Positions 60,330-64,000 of a DNA stretch of 64,000 nucleotides are shown in pieces. This DNA comes from Vesta saturnalis (lineage: Eukaryota > Arthropoda > Insecta > Coleoptera > Lampyridae), in contig JARFJB010001948.1 in assembly GCA_036346205.1 (NCBI GenBank), forward strand, positions 859,501-923,500, in the 5' to 3' direction. Under the pieces are notes generated by a model. That model was not told the DNA's origin and did no database searches. It saw nothing but the letters and a program-made list of their open reading frames with translations. The number at the start of each line of letters is the position of its first letter. The first letter of the stretch is position 1. A program made the position numbers and the translations under genes.

Positions 60330-61415
60330 CGTATATTATTGTTTTACTGTAAAGATTTCAACAAGTTGCGACATAGTGTTTTTGTTCTTCGAATACAAAC
60401 ATGAAAATTAGACGCCATTATTCTCTGCAGTCGTATTTGACGCCATAGCATACCCTGTGACTGTTCCACTGTTTTTAAGTATATATTCTCCCTGTCGTTA
60501 GCTTCTTCCTTGAGGGTATTTAAGATTAATTCAATTTTTGAAGTTAATTTTTCTGCACTAATATCAGCAGTAGCTGCGTTTATTCCGTAATCATTTGCAA
60601 TAAATATAATAAATATATAAATAAATGTCTCTACAGTTTGAATGATTTCCAAAAACGTGCTGAGGAATATTCAAAATGTCATATTGTGTAACGTAGCCGT
60701 TTCTTTATTATTTGAGATAGCACACCGCAGTGACAGACAGACGTAAATTATTTTGTAATATTCTTCGCCCTTAAATGTCCAAGCTACTGTTTTTTGATAA
60801 TTTATTCAAGTTTGATGTAAAAGCTCGTGTAACATAATTTGCGCATTCCTGCTTGTGAATAAATTTTCCATAACTCACATTCTGAATAAGATGGGCATAT
60901 ACGCTGGAATCTCAATATCCAACAAAATATTTATATCGTAAACCATACATTTTTTCAGATTCTGCAAACCCTTGAACAATAATTTGTTGTTCCAGTTCCA
61001 TACTACTTGATGGTCCATTGTAGTTTTTAGAACAAACATGTGGTTTTGGATGTTCCCGCTTCTCGGCAAAGCAACAAGACAAACAAAATTTATTTTTAAC
61101 TCTGAGGTATAAAAGTCGTGTAGTTTTCTGTACTATTATGCATGCAACACCGGAATTTGATTTATAACTATTACCGTAGGATCGCTTAGCCCAGCCTCCA
61201 TCTACAATAACAGTAATAAAAGGAAATCCTTGTTCGATATTTCCGGCTTCCAGTGCATAAGCTTTCTCAGCTTCAGCTGATTGTTTTATCTCCTGACTAA
61301 GGGCATTTTCCCAAGTGAGCCCAATTGTTTTTTCATTTTTCATTCCAAGTATGTTCAAAATTAATAAGAATTCCGAACGTTTAGAGTAACCATTTCCCAC
61401 AGTAATGTGTCTCAT
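60330..61415 (-). pseudogene. Mutator-like transposase domain with YqaJ-like exonuclease segment
   Basis: Minus strand from 61415: MRHITVGNGYSKRSEFLL, then the conserved ITVIVDGGWAKRSYGNSYKSN core (about 61215-61150, D-G-G-W-x-K-R), LLYLRVKNKFC, a Cys/His-rich strip and NYNGPSSSMELE near 61010, matching the Mutator-like domain found in many insect multicopy proteins. Further down, 60652-60344 contains QSQGMLWRQIRLQRIMASNF, like the start of a YqaJ-type exonuclease domain, which follows the Mutator-like domain in such proteins. The part between (60870-60655) is broken, and the exonuclease catalytic half is missing. Confidence 0.6.
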
Positions 61416-61860
61416 ACGAATTGTGTATTTATTTCGTTGTTTGTCTTTTGAGTGTCTACCTTAAAGGTTTTATAACACCCTGTACACCATATTGTAAAAG
61501 TTGAGAATAACCCAGTTTTTTGTTCTCCCAATATAATTAATCAACCTTTGCAATTATCTGATAATGAATGTTGTTGAAGTTTCATGATTTCATTAAAAAC
61601 ATATGCAAAATCTACTGTTTCGGAAGACTGAAATAATGAAAATAAATTAATGACTTGTTAAATAGACTCGTTTTCAGGAAAGAAGACAGTTTCATCATCA
61701 ATTTATGTAATAAGTAACGACAACTGTGAACATTTATCACTTGGTTAAATTTGAAATAGATAAAGACGGAGAAATATCTGATTGTCTATACTTAGTGATT
61801 AAATAATGACGCAACTATCATCTATCCTAAATACGGGAGTATAATACATTTTTGTATGTA

Positions 61861-62202
61861 CTGGGTGTCCCAAAACTTTGGCCTTGGAGCAAACTGACAA
61901 ATATCGGCGACAAAGTAAATCTGAAAATTGCATAACAAAGTTTTGAGATGTCTTAAGATCCACATGTTCCAGAAAAGCAACTCCACCGATTAAATAAAAT
62001 CAGTTGGTAAGTTTCATAGTCGGCCTGTTTTACATGTATATGGCCTGTTTATTAAATCGTAATAACGTTAATAAAATACCTAACTTAACTACAACAATAA
62101 GAAAACACAATCTGATTTGTTGAATGCGAGAGCTCTTTTCTTGAATGCAATTCAAAGTACAAAATTTATCCTTTTTATTTATTTGTCTTCTGGGAGACCC
62201 TG
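61861..62202. mobile_element. Small mariner-type MITE
   Basis: TA at 61859-61860 and 62203-62204 flank ends that read inward CTGGGTGTCCCAAAA and CAGGGTCTCCCAGAA, an imperfect 15-bp inverted repeat of mariner type. 342 bp, non-coding. Confidence 0.55.
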
Positions 62203-62204
62203 TA

Positions 62205-64000
62205 TATAGATATAGAAATTGTCCGCTGTAAGGATGAGAAGTATGGGAATCTCGAAAACGGTAAAAGATAGGAGGGTTGCTCAAATTTGAAAAATGTTAC
62301 CACTATTCGCTTTCCGAAAATAACGCAGGTTTTTCCTAATATAGTTCATTTGAAATTAAATGTGTAATTACCCTATTGCAGTATTCAACATGAGCGTCCT
62401 TGGGCACATAACTTTCATTTTTTCAATTACTTTCTTTAAATTTTCACGATTTTTTATTTAGCCGCTTTATTGTTTTTAATTTTACGCTTGTAACGCCCCA
62501 TGATTTACTTTGTATTGAAATAATTCACTAATAATTTACTAACCTTACAACTCAAAACTACCCTTTAAAAATCAGATACACTAACAAATATAATTATTAT
62601 TATGATAATAAATTTTAATGACATATTTACTTTTGAACTTATTCGTTCATAATAAAACTTATAATAATTTAAACAAATATAAATTTATTACGAAATAACA
62701 CTACAATGATCAAATAATTAAATCTAAGAAACATACATTTTACACAATTGCAGTGGGAAACATTTACCTGATTATCTAATCCTTTACACCATTGTTTACG
62801 ATTATGCACTTAAGACATTATTATTGTTGCTATGGAATCTTGAAGTAAAACAAATGTAGTGTGTTGCCTATTCGAAAATAAAATGAAGAACAAATTTGAC
62901 AACTTTTGGCACATTTTGATTGAACTAAAACAATGTTACACGTCCAAACCGCACTAGGCGTCGTGCAGGCTTACTAATGTAAGCGGGTTGCCAAGCCAGC
63001 TAACAGGGAGATGGGCGTGGTCGAAATAATAAGTAAAATGAATGATTAATAAGCTCAAACACCTTACACTTATACTCAAATAGCTCAATTCGGGAAAATA
63101 TGTCTCTAGGCGCCACCACAATCGAAACTTTGTTAATATAATTGTCTTAAGCTGGATGTTAATTAACCCTACTTGATTGTGGAAAGTAGGATTGTGCTTA
63201 CTCGGTAAACTCATATACGAAGGTTCTAACACCAACACTCGTCCCAAACAATTCAACTCAAACTCAAATAAATTTAGTACTACCCAGGTTATTAAACTTT
63301 TTGAATACACCTCGTAAACTAAAACTTCCAAAATAAAATTTATCACTCAAATTCATTCAATGAACGGTAATCAATTTTTAAAATTCTTAACATGAACGAT
63401 ATCTTTTAAATTTACTTTACTTTTGAATCGTATTGACATTCGTAAACATTTAAGGTTTCAAAACTCAAACTTTTGTTATACTTAATGAAATTTTAAGACA
63501 ACAGCTGATCCGTTAATAGTGCATTGCTCTAATGAAACTGACATAAAAATTTTGTAATCAACCTGGCTAATATAAACTTTCAGGTTGTTCCTTAATCTGA
63601 AAAATTAAAATATGCAAAGCTTACTTTTAAAATCGTCAAAACAAGATCACCAATTAAGTAAATGTTACAACTGTGTTTCATACCTGATTAAATAAACAAC
63701 AAAATAAAAATTTAACGATAAATATATATTGTCCTGCATAAAATAATAAAAACAAATGTTTACATACACAATATTTACATATACCTCAACAACGTGGTTG
63801 AAAATCAAAACCACACGTCACTACCAATTTCTGCAAAATTCTTAATACTATACAACCCAACACAACATAATTCGAGAACGATTATCTTTTCGTTTCCACG
63901 CTAATTAATATTTGATCACATTACACAAATGAACTAAACCAAAGAGATAATCGTGCTTTACTAAATTTTAAAATACTTAAATATAAACCTTACTTAAAAT
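62205..64000. other. AT-rich, no gene recognised
   Basis: TGTTACACGTCC at 62934 may begin an LTR (compare 47067). A 130-codon minus-strand open frame (63346-62954) matches nothing and is probably chance. The missing Vha44 exons were looked for here and not found. Confidence 0.25.

Noticed and set aside
62954..63346. 130-codon open frame on the minus strand
   Set aside because: No recognisable motif; hydrophobic composition expected from the base content.

Overview
The window reads as AT-rich, intron-bearing arthropod nuclear DNA, almost certainly an insect. There are no bacterial-style operons. The two host genes I recognise are split by GT-AG introns, and the rest is dominated by decayed transposons of insect-typical families: several Copia lineages, Ty3/Gypsy, mariner/IS630, Tc1, Tigger/pogo, a Crypton-like tyrosine recombinase, a Mutator-like element with a YqaJ-like exonuclease part, and tRNA-derived SINEs. 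A beetle is my guess for the order, at low confidence.

Host genes. (1) 3537-5958, minus strand: a LEPROT/endospanin (Vps55-like) four-helix membrane protein, complete at 133 codons, but only if a single-nucleotide exon at 5649 is spliced in. (2) From 18162, plus strand: V-ATPase subunit C (Vha44). Exons at 18162-18293, 18352-18505, 42178-42364, 42414-42512 and 42566-42821 give 276 in-frame codons. An optional in-frame 225-nt serine-rich cassette exon lies at 41717-41941. The last quarter of the protein (about 105 residues) was not found in the window. The intron between exons 18352-18505 and 41717-41941 is about 23 kb and is packed with mobile DNA. A palindromic TCACGTGA E-box lies about 0.4 kb upstream of the Vha44 start codon.

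Layout. 1-3.5 kb: an interspersed repeat (R1) interrupted by another insertion, then a Tigger-like remnant. 3.5-6 kb: LEPROT. 6.5-11.5 kb: two long foldback hairpins bracketing a broken tyrosine recombinase. 11.46-12.19 kb: a complete R1 copy with 15-bp perfect terminal inverted repeats. 12.5-14.2 kb: a broken transposon-like gene, a 66-bp minisatellite carrying an array of TCAAGGTCA nuclear-receptor sites, and a small decayed gene with its own TATA/initiator. 15.2-16.9 kb: very large CA/TA repeat, almost G-free on the plus strand, ending in a third R1 fragment. 17.7-42.8 kb: Vha44, with nested transposons in its long intron (LINE 3' end, a head-to-head pair of Copia copies, a SINE, four mariner/IS630-type elements, Gypsy, Tigger). 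42.8-64 kb: probably more Vha44 intron or 3' flank, with a 329-bp foldback, tRNA-like units, two Tc1 remnants, a deleted Copia, a complete Copia (55643-60036) with LTRs, primer site and a GTATC target duplication, and a Mutator-like remnant.

No transposon protein is intact; every one carries stops or frameshifts. The best candidates for something new are the one-nucleotide exon in LEPROT, the homotypic TCAAGGTCA cluster, the family of foldback hairpins sharing an AAATAGTA end, and the intronic inverted Copia pair that would fold into a long double-stranded RNA.
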